Shown one piece after another: positions 24,971 through 33,766 of a stretch of 64,000 nucleotides of DNA; position 1 is the first letter of the stretch, and the number at the start of each line of letters is the position of its first letter. The DNA is from Halolamina sediminis (lineage in GTDB: Archaea > Halobacteriota > Halobacteria > Halobacteriales > Haloferacaceae): NCBI RefSeq assembly GCF_001282785.1, contig NZ_CVUA01000001.1:2232001-2296000 (forward strand), in the 5' to 3' direction. Below the pieces are notes generated by a model. That model was given only the letters and a program-made list of their open reading frames with translations. It did not search any database and was not told where the DNA came from. Made by a program: the position numbers and the translations under genes.

Positions 24971-25417
24971 ATGGAACACGCACTCGCTGTCGTCGGACCG
25001 GACGACGTGACAAAGGAGCTGGTTCGAGAGGCCGGCGAACTCGCGGCCGGGGTCGACGCCCGACTCACGCTGCTCTGTGTCGTGAGTGAGGAGGAGTACG
25101 CCGAGGAGCGCGAAGCGCTGGAGGCGATCCCGGAGGCCGACGTGAGCTACTCCGTCGGACAGGCGCTTGAGGGCGCCCGCAGCTTCGCGAACGACATCGG
25201 CGTCGAGACGCTCGAGGGCGTCGACATCGAGTACGAGACCGCCGGCGCGGTCGGCGACCGGGCCGAGACCGTAATCGACGGCGCACAGAACCACGGCTGT
25301 GACCACATCTTCATGACCGGCCAGCGCCGCTCGCCCACCGGGAAGGCGATCTTCGGCGACGTGACCCAGCGCGTCATTCTCGACTTCGAGGGGCCGGTGA
25401 CGGTCGTCACGGAGTAA
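24971..25417 (+). CDS. Universal stress protein family, ATP-binding type
   Basis: 148 residues, a single UspA domain. The start at 24971 leads straight into MEHALAVVGPDDVTKELVREAG. The C-terminal ATP-binding motif reads MTGQRRSPTGKAIFGDVTQRVI followed by FEGPVTVVTE, matching G-x2-G-x9-G-S/T. UspA proteins act as cytoplasmic stress sensors of unknown mechanism. It stands alone. Confidence 0.85.
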   Translation: MEHALAVVGPDDVTKELVREAGELAAGVDARLTLLCVVSEEEYAEEREALEAIPEADVSYSVGQALEGARSFANDIGVETLEGVDIEYETAGAVGDRAETVIDGAQNHGCDHIFMTGQRRSPTGKAIFGDVTQRVILDFEGPVTVVTE

Positions 25418-25499
25418 AAATCGGCCACGGCGCGTGGCGTGCGACGACCATCGTGTCGTCGCTAGATTTCCTGTCGGACCTATCACGACGCCGATAGCC

Positions 25500-26417
25500 T
25501 CACTCCAGATCGAGATCGACGCCCGACTGCCGGGCCGCAGCCATCACCGTATTCCGCAGTAGCATCGCTCGGGTCATCGGCCCGACGCCGCCGGGGACTG
25601 GGGTGATCGCGCCGGCGACCTCCGAAGCGCTCTCGTACTCGACGTCGCCGACCAGTTCGCGGTCGTCGCCCTCGCCGACGGCGTTGATCCCCACGTCGAT
25701 CACCGTCGAGTCCGGCGCCAGCATCTCGCCGGTGACGAGTTCGGGGACGCCCGCGGCGACGACCACCACGTCCGCGCGGGAGACGTGCGCCGCCAGGTCG
25801 TCGGTCTTCGAGTGACAGACCGTCACCGTCGCGTCCGCGTCGTCGCCGCGGCCGAGCAGGAGGTTCGCGAGCGGCTTCCCCACCAGCTCCGAGCGGCCGA
25901 CGACGACCACGTCCGAGCCGGGGATCTCCACGCCCGCCTCCACCAGCAGCCGCTGGATCCCCAGCGGCGTACACGGGACGAATCGCGGGTCGCCGGTCAC
26001 GAGCCGGCCGACGTTCTCCGGGTGGAACCCGTCGACGTCCTTCTCGGGGGCGACCCGGCGCAGCGCCGCCGGCTCGTCGACGCCCGCCGTCAGCGGCCGC
26101 TGGATCAGGATCCCGTCGATCGCGGGGTCGGCGTTGAGCTCGTCGATCGTCTCGAACAGCTCGGACTGCGGGGCGTCAGTGTCGATCTCGACGTGGCGGC
26201 TCTCGATACCCACGTCCTCGCAGTCGCGCTGTTTCATCCGGACGTACGTCTCGCTCGCGGGGTCGTCGCTCATCAGCACGGTCGCCAGCCCCGGGGTCAC
26301 GCCCTCGCTCCGGAGGCGATCGACCGCCCCGGAGACGCTCTCCCGTACCGCCGCGGCGACGGCCTCGCCGTCGATCACGTCCGCCCGGTCGGCTCGCTCC
26401 TGAATTGCCTCGCTCAC
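25500..26417 (-). CDS. folD: Methylenetetrahydrofolate dehydrogenase/cyclohydrolase
   Basis: 305 residues with a GTG start, chosen because it precedes SEAIQERADRADVIDGEAV and the longer frame upstream lies antisense to other features. It interconverts methylene- and formyl-tetrahydrofolate. The catalytic Lys lies in ETYVRMKQRDCED (K62). A substrate loop QRPLTAGVD, NAD(P)-site GRSELVGKPLANLL and the C-terminal PGGVGPMTRAMLL are conserved. With glyA at 29153 it forms a one-carbon pair flanking a histidine kinase on the same strand. Confidence 0.9.
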   Translation of the reverse strand: MSEAIQERADRADVIDGEAVAAAVRESVSGAVDRLRSEGVTPGLATVLMSDDPASETYVRMKQRDCEDVGIESRHVEIDTDAPQSELFETIDELNADPAIDGILIQRPLTAGVDEPAALRRVAPEKDVDGFHPENVGRLVTGDPRFVPCTPLGIQRLLVEAGVEIPGSDVVVVGRSELVGKPLANLLLGRGDDADATVTVCHSKTDDLAAHVSRADVVVVAAGVPELVTGEMLAPDSTVIDVGINAVGEGDDRELVGDVEYESASEVAGAITPVPGGVGPMTRAMLLRNTVMAAARQSGVDLDLE

Positions 26418-26505
26418 GGTCGATACCGGGGGCTGGGCCCACTTCAACCCTCGGATACGTGCATAGAAAAGGATGGAAACTATTTCGAGTGGGCAAGAAC
26501 GTGGA

Positions 26506-29106
26506 TTACTCCGTCGCCCGGCGGAGCCGGAGCCGCACGACGGTGTTCCCGTCCCGGCGCTCGAACGACACGTCGCCGCCGACGGACTCGACGGCCCAGC
26601 GGACGAGCCATAGCCCCAGCCCGCTACCGTGCTGAAGCTGTGTGATGTCGCGGCTGCCCGTGATGGCCGCGCGCTCGGCCTCCGGGATCCCCGGCCCGTT
26701 GTCGACAACGAGCAGGTCGATCCACTCCCCCGGGGCGGGCTCGAACGGCTCCGCTCGGAGATCCACGGCCGGGGCGTCGGCGCCGTGGACGATCGCGTTC
26801 TCGACCAACTCCTCCAGCGCGAGCCGGAGATCAGAGGTGGCGAGCACCGCGAGGTCGTCGAACTCGTCGCCAATCCGAACCGTCGCCTCGGGGAACTGCT
26901 CCCGGGCGTCGGCCGCGACCGGCCCGAACAGGCTCGCGACGCCGATCGTGGATCGCTCGGTCTCGGGGCCCTCGATGATCCGGCGGATGCGCTTTGCGGT
27001 GTCGCTCAGGTCGATCAGCCCGTTGGCGGCCTCGACGAGGGCGGCGGCCTCCGACTCGATATCCGGGTCGTCCGCCCGTTCGAGCACGTTCTCGGCCCGG
27101 CCGATCACGACGCCGAGATCGTTCCGGAGGTTGTGTCTGAGCAGTCGATCGAGCACCTTCACGTGGCGCTCGCGGCGCTCGATCTCGGTCACGTCGGTGT
27201 AGATGCCGAACGCGCGGACGGAACCGTTCTCGGCGTAGGGGATCCCCCGGAACAGGAACGTCCGCGCACCGTGGGCGGTCTCCCGCCGGACTTTCGCGCC
27301 CGTTACCTCCCCCTCGCGGACCCGCTCGTTGATCGCTTCCGGCGGCGTGTCTCCGGGTCGCTCGCCGGCGGGCAGGCTGAGCACCTCGTCGATAGGCTGC
27401 CCGACGATCGACTCGCGGTCGACGCCGAACACGTCCGCGAACGCGTCGTTGGCTGCGCGGATCACCGGCCCGCCCTCGACGTGTTCGGCGTCGACGACCG
27501 GGTCGGGGAGGTTCTCGAACAGCGTCCACAGCCGCTCGTGCTCCCGGCGGAGGTCCTCGCGGGTCTCCGCCAGCGTCGAGCGGTCCTCGACGATGCCGAC
27601 GAGCGTCCGCCCACGGTCGGTCTGTTCGAGCACCGAGAGGTCGACGCGGGCGGGGAACGACTCCCCGTCGGGCGAGTCGATACGGAGGTCGAGCGAAAGA
27701 TCCGACACGTCCTCGCGGAGCCGGCTCTCGGCGCCGTAGAACTCTGTCACGTCGACAAACTCCACGACGTGTTTGCCGACGACATCCTCCCGGCTCACGC
27801 CGAGGCGCTCCGCCAGCGGCGTCGAAACGTAGTCGATCAGTCGGTCCTCGTCGAGCACGAACACCATCCCCTGGACCGATTCGAGCACCGCCTCCCGACG
27901 GCGAAGTTGGGTCTCGCGTTCGGCCCGATCGAGCGCCGCGGTCACCGTCGTCGACAGCAGCCGCGCCAGCGAGACGTCGGCGTCGTCGAACGCGTCGGTA
28001 GCGGTCGAGCCGACGCTCATGACGCCGTGCTCGCCCAACGGGAGGGAGATCGTCGATTCGATCTGGCCGAACCGCTCCTCGTCGAGGTCGAGCGAGATCC
28101 GCGGGCTCCCCTCCTCGTAGACGGCGCCGGCGATGCTCTCGCCGACGCCGTAGCGCGACCGTGCGGGCATCAGCTCCTCGACCGGCTCGGTTTTCGCCGC
28201 CACTCGGAGCCCGTCCCCACCCCGCTCGGCGAGGCGAACGACGACGACTTCGAGGCCGAGCACGTCCCGGGCCGCCTCGCAGGCGATCTCCGCGATGGCG
28301 TCGGGCGTCTCGGCGGCGAACAGCCGGCGAGTGAGCCCGTGGAGCCGGTCGAGCACGACCCGCCGACGCTCGGCCGCGTCGAGTTCGACGACGGTGACCG
28401 TCGCGCCCGCGTCCGTGGGACGGGCGGTCAGCTTCAGCCAGCGGTTGGCCGGCATCAGCCGCTCGACCGTCGACACCGTCCCGTCGTCGGCCGCGAGATC
28501 GTCTACCCTTTCCAGCCGGCCGAGGTCGGCCCACGGCAACGCCTCGTGAAGCTCGCTGCCCAGCAGCGACTCGGCGTCCCGGCCCAGCAGCTCGGCGGCG
28601 CGCTCGCCCACGTAGCTGATCTGCCCCTCGTCGTCGACAGTCAGCGTCCCCCGCGGCGGGCGTTCGTCGGTCGGCGTCGCGGTTCCGGTCGGTGCCGGTG
28701 GATCGCCGGCTGCCTCCCGCGCAGTGTCGTGGGCCGAGCCCATCCCGTCGGCGATCGAGGCCGAGTCCGACTCGACGGCCCCGAGGCGGTCGAGGAGCGT
28801 GTCCACTCCCCACTCGTCGGTGTCCTGTGGGAGCACGATATCGACGCCGACCGCGCTCGCGGCGCCCACGCCGTCGGCGGTCGTCACCGGTGGACAGTGC
28901 GCGATCGGCGCCTGCGTGGCCGCACGGAGCCCGTCGAGATCGGCGTCGTCCGTGCCGACGACGACTGCCGCGGGGCGGTGACGGGTCGCCGCACCGGCAC
29001 TACTCCCCGGGTCGGCGCTCCGGAGCGACCAGCCGCGCCGTTCGGCGAGGCGGGCGACCGTCTCAGGTGGCTCCGGCGGGCCGACCCAGAGGAGGTTGGT
29101 ACGCAT
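26506..29106 (-). CDS. Multi-PAS/GAF sensor histidine kinase
   Basis: 866 residues, apparently soluble. Order: N-terminal receiver-like segment (about 1-120), PAS (about 150-240, TVDDEGQISYVGERAAELLG), GAF (about 255-390, RLFAAETPDAIAEIACEAARDVLGLEVV), two more PAS domains (about 400-640), then the kinase. The phospho-acceptor His is in LLRHNLRNDLGVV (H658). The ATPase lobe has ELVENAIVHG (N box), DNGPGIP (G1) and GSGLGLWLVRW (G2). Input signal and partner regulator are unknown; no response regulator is adjacent. Confidence 0.88.
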   Translation of the reverse strand: MRTNLLWVGPPEPPETVARLAERRGWSLRSADPGSSAGAATRHRPAAVVVGTDDADLDGLRAATQAPIAHCPPVTTADGVGAASAVGVDIVLPQDTDEWGVDTLLDRLGAVESDSASIADGMGSAHDTAREAAGDPPAPTGTATPTDERPPRGTLTVDDEGQISYVGERAAELLGRDAESLLGSELHEALPWADLGRLERVDDLAADDGTVSTVERLMPANRWLKLTARPTDAGATVTVVELDAAERRRVVLDRLHGLTRRLFAAETPDAIAEIACEAARDVLGLEVVVVRLAERGGDGLRVAAKTEPVEELMPARSRYGVGESIAGAVYEEGSPRISLDLDEERFGQIESTISLPLGEHGVMSVGSTATDAFDDADVSLARLLSTTVTAALDRAERETQLRRREAVLESVQGMVFVLDEDRLIDYVSTPLAERLGVSREDVVGKHVVEFVDVTEFYGAESRLREDVSDLSLDLRIDSPDGESFPARVDLSVLEQTDRGRTLVGIVEDRSTLAETREDLRREHERLWTLFENLPDPVVDAEHVEGGPVIRAANDAFADVFGVDRESIVGQPIDEVLSLPAGERPGDTPPEAINERVREGEVTGAKVRRETAHGARTFLFRGIPYAENGSVRAFGIYTDVTEIERRERHVKVLDRLLRHNLRNDLGVVIGRAENVLERADDPDIESEAAALVEAANGLIDLSDTAKRIRRIIEGPETERSTIGVASLFGPVAADAREQFPEATVRIGDEFDDLAVLATSDLRLALEELVENAIVHGADAPAVDLRAEPFEPAPGEWIDLLVVDNGPGIPEAERAAITGSRDITQLQHGSGLGLWLVRWAVESVGGDVSFERRDGNTVVRLRLRRATE

Positions 29107-29152
29107 CTATCGACTACTCCAGTGCTCTACGGAAAAAGCCGTCCCACTCAGA

Positions 29153-30400
29153 CTACTCGTACAGCGGGTGTTTCTCGGTCAGTTCGCCGATCGTCTCGGC
29201 GACTTCGGCGAGCACGTCCTCGTCGTCCGGCGCGTCGACGACGTCGGCGATGCAGTCGGCGACGGTCCGGCAGTCGCTCGCGGTGAACCCGCGGGTCGTG
29301 ATCGCGGGCGTGCCGACGCGGATGCCGGAGGGGTTGAACGGCGAGCGTGTCTCGCCGGGGACGGTGTTGGCGTTGAGGACGATCCCCGCCTTCTCGAGGG
29401 CCTCCTCGACGTCCTTCCCGCTCGTGTCGGGGTGGGACGGCCGGAGATCAGCGAGCACGAGGTGGGTGTCGGTGCCGCCGGAGACGAGATCGAGGCCGCG
29501 CTCGCGAAGGCGCTCGGCCATCGCCTCCGCGTTGGTGACGACGCGGGCGGCGTACTCCTCGAACTCCGGCGTGAGCGCCTCCTCGAATCCGACCGCCTTG
29601 CCGGCGATGTTGTGCATCAGCGGGCCGCCCTGCATTCCGGGGATGACGGCCTTGTCGACGGCCTCGGCCCACTCCTCGCCGCACATGACCATCCCGCCGC
29701 GGCCGGCGCGGATCGTCTTGTGGGTCGAGCCGGTGACGAAGTCGGCGACGCCGACCGGCGACGCGTGTTCGCCGGCGGCGACGAGCCCGGTGATGTGAGC
29801 GATGTCGGCGAGGTGGAGCGCGTCGACCGACTCGGCGGTCGCTTGGATGCGCTCCCACTCGACCTCGCGGGGGTAGGCGGAGTAGCCCGAGACGATCATG
29901 TCCGGTTCGAACTGCTCGGCCTGCTCGGCCAGCCCCTCGTAGTCGACGTACCCCGTCTCGTCGTCGCACTCGTAGTGCTGCACCTCGAAATGTTCGCCGA
30001 CGAAGTTCGCGGAGTGGCCGTGGCTGAGGTGGCCGCCGTGGGTCAGATCGAGGCTCAGGATCTTGTCGCCGGGGTCGAGCGCGGCGATGTAGACGGCCAT
30101 GTTGGCCTGCGAGCCGGAGTGGGGCTGGACGTTGACGTGCTCTGCGCCCCACAGCTCCTTCGCGCGGTCGATCGCCAGCTGTTCGACGGTGTCGGCGTGC
30201 TCACAGCCCCCGTAGTAGCGCTGCCCGGGGTACCCCTCGGCGTACTTGTTGGTGAGGCTGCTGGACTGGGCGTCCATCACCGCCTCCGAGACGTGGTTCT
30301 CGCTGGCGATCAGCGTGATCGTGTCCCGCTGGCGGTCGGTCTCGGCTTCGAGCGCGTCCGCGAGCTCGGGATCGACCTGTCGGACGTGATCGTGCTCCAT
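29153..30400 (-). CDS. glyA: Serine hydroxymethyltransferase
   Basis: 415 residues. It interconverts serine and glycine with a folate carrier, using PLP. LIASENHVSEAV, SGSQANMAVY, GGHLSHGHSANF, the LADIAHITG loop (D199, H202) and the PLP lysine in TGSTHKTIRAGRGG (K228) are as expected. The ATG at 30400 is chosen over a long upstream frame that overlaps a real gene on the other strand. Divergent from the CHAT gene. Confidence 0.93.
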   Translation of the reverse strand: MEHDHVRQVDPELADALEAETDRQRDTITLIASENHVSEAVMDAQSSSLTNKYAEGYPGQRYYGGCEHADTVEQLAIDRAKELWGAEHVNVQPHSGSQANMAVYIAALDPGDKILSLDLTHGGHLSHGHSANFVGEHFEVQHYECDDETGYVDYEGLAEQAEQFEPDMIVSGYSAYPREVEWERIQATAESVDALHLADIAHITGLVAAGEHASPVGVADFVTGSTHKTIRAGRGGMVMCGEEWAEAVDKAVIPGMQGGPLMHNIAGKAVGFEEALTPEFEEYAARVVTNAEAMAERLRERGLDLVSGGTDTHLVLADLRPSHPDTSGKDVEEALEKAGIVLNANTVPGETRSPFNPSGIRVGTPAITTRGFTASDCRTVADCIADVVDAPDDEDVLAEVAETIGELTEKHPLYE

Positions 30401-30490
30401 ACGCGCAACCGGGGCCAGGTCCGGGTTAAGCTTGACTGTCGCTGCCCGACAGAGATTTAGCGCCGGCCTCCCGTATCGCGGGACGGACGC

Positions 30491-32542
30491 ATGGACGTCG
30501 AGATCGAGGGGGACGGTGTCCGCGCCGTCGACGGGGCCAAAACCGCCGTCCGCGTCGGGACCGTCGGGTGGACGCCGACCGCCGCGGCACCGGCGCTGGA
30601 CGCACCTGTCGACGCCGCAGTCGCCGGGCGGACCGAGCGGCTGGAGTTCCCGCCCGTCGTCGTCGCCGTGGACGACATCGACAGCGGGGAGTCGACCACG
30701 CTGGGCGGCCGTGAGGGACCGATCTCGTTCCCCGCCGGCGCGTACGAGCTCCGGATCGCCGCGCCGGTCCGGACGTTCCTCCGGGTCGACGGCTCGTTCA
30801 GCCTCGCCCAGCCGGAGTTCGACCGGACCGTCGTCTCGTTCCCCGGCCCCACGGCTGTCAGGCTGGGGTTTCGGAGCCGGGTGGACTCGGCGCGGGAGTC
30901 GGTCACCGTCCCCCGGAGCCCGGCGGGGGTCGCGACCGCGCTCTCGACGTTTTCTGGGGCCTTCTGCTCGGCGACGGCCGACCGATCGTTCAGTTCGATG
31001 CGGGAGCGCCCGCCCTCGCTGACGTTCGGCGAGACGGTCTCGATCCCCGACTCCGTTCGCGAGGCGGTCCCCGATTCGTCGATCGAACTCCGGCTTCCCC
31101 GCTCGCTGTCGGCGCTGCTGCCGGCGGCGCCGCTGGCACACTACCTCGGTGCCGAGGTCCACGTCGCCGACGGGGTCGAGCCGTCGCTCCGTGCCGGGGG
31201 CGAGCAGATCGATCTGGGGCAGGGACGACGCTACGAGCGGCGGGTCGCGGCGCTGCTCCGACGGACGTTCTGGCTCGACTGTCTGGTTCGGACCGCCGGC
31301 CCCCACGACGCGACTGTCCGGGCGGCCGATCTGCTCGATCGGCTCCCCATCGACGCCGACGCGCTCTACGACGCGGAGATCGCCGAACGGGTGCTGGCGT
31401 ACCGGGAGGTCGATCTCGACGCCGTCGCCGAGGCGCTGCCGGAGTGGCACCTCTCGATGTACGTCGAGCCGACGTACGACGGCGTCCAGTGTCTCCCGTT
31501 CATGCTCGACGACGTGCCGCAGCTGTTCACCCCGCGAAGCAGCCCGCTGAGCGACGAAGACCGGCTCGACAGCTCGCTCTCGGCGTTCTACCGGGCGGGC
31601 GTGGCCGCCCCCGACCCGGTCGAGCTCCGGGACGCCGATCTGGGGCCGAGTCGTTACCACGGCTGGCTGGCCGGCGGCGTCGCCATGGACACGTTCAAAA
31701 CGCTCCCGGCGGCCTACGAGAACCGATCGCTCTACCGGGGGCGGGCCGACGGCCCGATCTCGGTGGTCGCGGTGCTCAACGACGCGGAGATGCGGGAGGA
31801 GCACTCCCGGGCCGCCGACATCTACCGGCGGCGGGCCGAGAAGCTCGAGATCGACATCGACGTGCGGGAGTCGCTGTCAGTCGACGAGCTCGCCGACGTG
31901 ATCGAGCAGCGCCACGACTTGCTCCACTTCGTCGGCCACTGTGAGCCGACGGGGCTGCGCTGTCCCGACGGGACGCTCTCGATCTCGTCGGTCGACCGTT
32001 CCCGGGTCCAGACGTTCTTCCTCAACGCCTGTGGCTCCTACGAGGAGGGGACGGAGCTCGTCCGGAAAGGGAGCGTCGCGGGCGCGGTCACGTTCGAGAA
32101 GGTGCTCGACAGCCACGCCGCGAAAGTCGGGACCATGTTCGCGCGGCTGGTCGCCCACGGCTACGCGATCGAGCGGGCGCTCGCGCTGGCCCGTCGGCGG
32201 GTGATCATGGGGAAGGATTACGCGGTCGTCGGCGACGGCACACACGTTCTGACGCAGACGGACTCGCTGGCGGGGACGGAGGCAAAACTGGTCCGGGACG
32301 GCGACACGTTCACCCTGACCCACGGGATGCTGTCGCCGTCGCTTGCGGGCGGGCGTGCGTTCATCAACGTCGACCAGGACTGCCCGCCAGTGTTGATCGG
32401 GAACGAGTGGGAGATCGAGATGGACGCGGCTGAGTTGGTCCAGTTCCTCCGCCGGGGGGAGTTCCCCGTGGTCTACCGCGGCGACATCCACTGGTGTACC
32501 GAGCTCGCCGAAGAGCTCGCCGCCGAAACGGCCGGTCGCTAG
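30491..32542 (+). CDS. CHAT-domain putative cysteine protease
   Basis: 683 residues. The N-terminal 400 or so residues (beta-rich start, then a helical region with LPEWHLSMYVEPTYDGVQCLPFML) match no family I know. From about residue 435 there is a CHAT (caspase-like) domain: HDLLHFVGHCEPTGLRCPDG and TFFLNACGSYEEG supply the His-Cys dyad (H483, C514). AKVGTMFARLVAHGYAIERALALARRR is the typical end of the fold. CHAT proteins are caspase relatives used in conflict and cell-death systems. The facing 3' neighbour is a small membrane protein whose end overlaps it by 4 bp. Confidence 0.75.
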   Translation: MDVEIEGDGVRAVDGAKTAVRVGTVGWTPTAAAPALDAPVDAAVAGRTERLEFPPVVVAVDDIDSGESTTLGGREGPISFPAGAYELRIAAPVRTFLRVDGSFSLAQPEFDRTVVSFPGPTAVRLGFRSRVDSARESVTVPRSPAGVATALSTFSGAFCSATADRSFSSMRERPPSLTFGETVSIPDSVREAVPDSSIELRLPRSLSALLPAAPLAHYLGAEVHVADGVEPSLRAGGEQIDLGQGRRYERRVAALLRRTFWLDCLVRTAGPHDATVRAADLLDRLPIDADALYDAEIAERVLAYREVDLDAVAEALPEWHLSMYVEPTYDGVQCLPFMLDDVPQLFTPRSSPLSDEDRLDSSLSAFYRAGVAAPDPVELRDADLGPSRYHGWLAGGVAMDTFKTLPAAYENRSLYRGRADGPISVVAVLNDAEMREEHSRAADIYRRRAEKLEIDIDVRESLSVDELADVIEQRHDLLHFVGHCEPTGLRCPDGTLSISSVDRSRVQTFFLNACGSYEEGTELVRKGSVAGAVTFEKVLDSHAAKVGTMFARLVAHGYAIERALALARRRVIMGKDYAVVGDGTHVLTQTDSLAGTEAKLVRDGDTFTLTHGMLSPSLAGGRAFINVDQDCPPVLIGNEWEIEMDAAELVQFLRRGEFPVVYRGDIHWCTELAEELAAETAGR

Positions 32543-32739
32543 TCCCGTATCGGTTCGGGGCCGGGGTCGGCCGAGGCGTCGTCGGCCGGCTCCAGGACCA
32601 CACCGTCCGCGGCCAGCGCCCCATCCTGCACCGCAAGGAGCACGAGCATCGCCGCGACCGCCACGACGAGCCGCGGGTGGCGCGCGACGAACTCGCCGGT
32701 CCGAACACCGATTCTCGGTAGCGCACCGTTCCGTGGCAT
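32539..32739 (-). CDS. Small single-span membrane protein next to CHAT gene
   Basis: 66 residues. The basic N-terminus (MPRNGALPRIGVRTGEFVARHPR) is followed by one membrane helix (LVVAVAAMLVLLAVQDGALA) and an acidic tail (LEPADDASADPGPE). A promoter-like CTTTTCACG lies about 28 nt upstream of the ATG at 32739. It is convergent with the CHAT gene and overlaps its stop. The ARHPRLVVAVAAMLVLL pattern resembles short haloarchaeal membrane proteins that often accompany CHAT genes; that link is from memory. Confidence 0.6.
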   Translation of the reverse strand: MPRNGALPRIGVRTGEFVARHPRLVVAVAAMLVLLAVQDGALAADGVVLEPADDASADPGPEPIRD

Positions 32740-32899
32740 GGAATACCATACCATTTCTTCCGTGAAAAGAGTTGTCTTACACACACGACTCCGGCCTTGA
32801 TTTCCCATCAGAACGAGTTCAGAATTTCCGGTAGAAGCCCTGAGACGGCGATATACCCGTTAATATTAAATATCGAGTAGCGCATATACTCTCGTAGGA

Positions 32900-33721
32900 A
32901 TGAACTCGAATTTACTCGGCGACGAAATAGAGGATATCCTGCGGGAGAGCATCGAAGCCGCCGACGGCGAGGTACTGTTCGTCGGTCCCTCGGCGGCGGC
33001 GGTGGAGGCGCTGATCGGACTCGGAACCGAGTTCGACGGCGAGTTCCCGACGGTGAAGCTGCTGGCGGACGAACGCATGCTCAAAGACGTGATGGACGAC
33101 TTCCTCGTCGCCAGTAACGCGGCCGACCTCGTCGAGGCCGGCAGCCTCGAACTCCGGACGCTCGAAGGTGGCGTCGACAACGCGCTGCTCGTGACCGAGG
33201 AGCGAACGATCGCCGTCGTCACTGCCGGCGACGCCGTCGCCGGGCTCTCGACCGACGACGAGTCGTTCGTCGGGCAGGCCTACGAGGACTACAGCGCACG
33301 CTTCGAGGCCGCTGAGGCGTTCAACCTCCGGACGCCCGCCATCTCGCGGGTCCGCGAGACGATGGCCGACGACATCGGCGAGCAGTCCCGCACCGACTTC
33401 GACGCGGTGCTCGACTCGCTGGAGACCGCCCGGGGCGACGGCGACGGGCTCGACGAGGTGACCATCTCGCTGCTGGTCGCCGCCAAGAACGACGTGCTGC
33501 TGTACGACATCAGCAAGTGGGGCGAGGACGTGGGGATCGCCTCGAAGGCGACGTTCTCCCGGACGAAAACCCGCCTCGAGGAGCTGGGGCTGATCGACAC
33601 CGAGAAGGTCCCGATCGACGTGGGGCGCCCCCGACTGCGGCTGAAGCTGGGCGACGAGCGGCTCCACGACGCCGACGCCGCGGAGATCGCGAGCGTCGCG
33701 CAGTCGATGATCGCCAGCTAA
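32900..33721 (+). CDS. tbsP: TbsP-like transcriptional regulator (DUF5821)
   Basis: 273 residues. It begins MNSNLLGDEIEDILRES with VLFVGPSAAAVEAL and VTEERTIAVVTAGD, recalling haloarchaeal TbsP/DUF5821 proteins. TbsP of Haloferax acts with TrmB in gluconeogenic gene control. The C-terminal winged-helix part is YDISKWGEDVGIASKATFSRTKTRLEELGLID, then RPRLRL. An AT-rich box (TTAAATATC, 32866-32874) gives leaderless spacing to the ATG. Assignment rests on overall resemblance; target genes are not visible. Confidence 0.7.
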   Translation: MNSNLLGDEIEDILRESIEAADGEVLFVGPSAAAVEALIGLGTEFDGEFPTVKLLADERMLKDVMDDFLVASNAADLVEAGSLELRTLEGGVDNALLVTEERTIAVVTAGDAVAGLSTDDESFVGQAYEDYSARFEAAEAFNLRTPAISRVRETMADDIGEQSRTDFDAVLDSLETARGDGDGLDEVTISLLVAAKNDVLLYDISKWGEDVGIASKATFSRTKTRLEELGLIDTEKVPIDVGRPRLRLKLGDERLHDADAAEIASVAQSMIAS

Positions 33722-33766
33722 GCCGGCACCCGTTCCTTTTTGCGAGCGGCGCCCCCTCCCCGGGAC

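Noticed and set aside
26629-29286. 885-codon plus-strand frame antisense to the histidine kinase
   Set aside because: Composition is the usual reverse-frame Arg/Asp/Val pattern; the kinase on the other strand has all motifs.
29153-31804. 883-codon minus-strand frame extending glyA upstream
   Set aside because: The extra ~468 codons are Arg/Val/Asp/Gly-rich and lie antisense to the CHAT gene; glyA's own ATG at 30400 is convincing.
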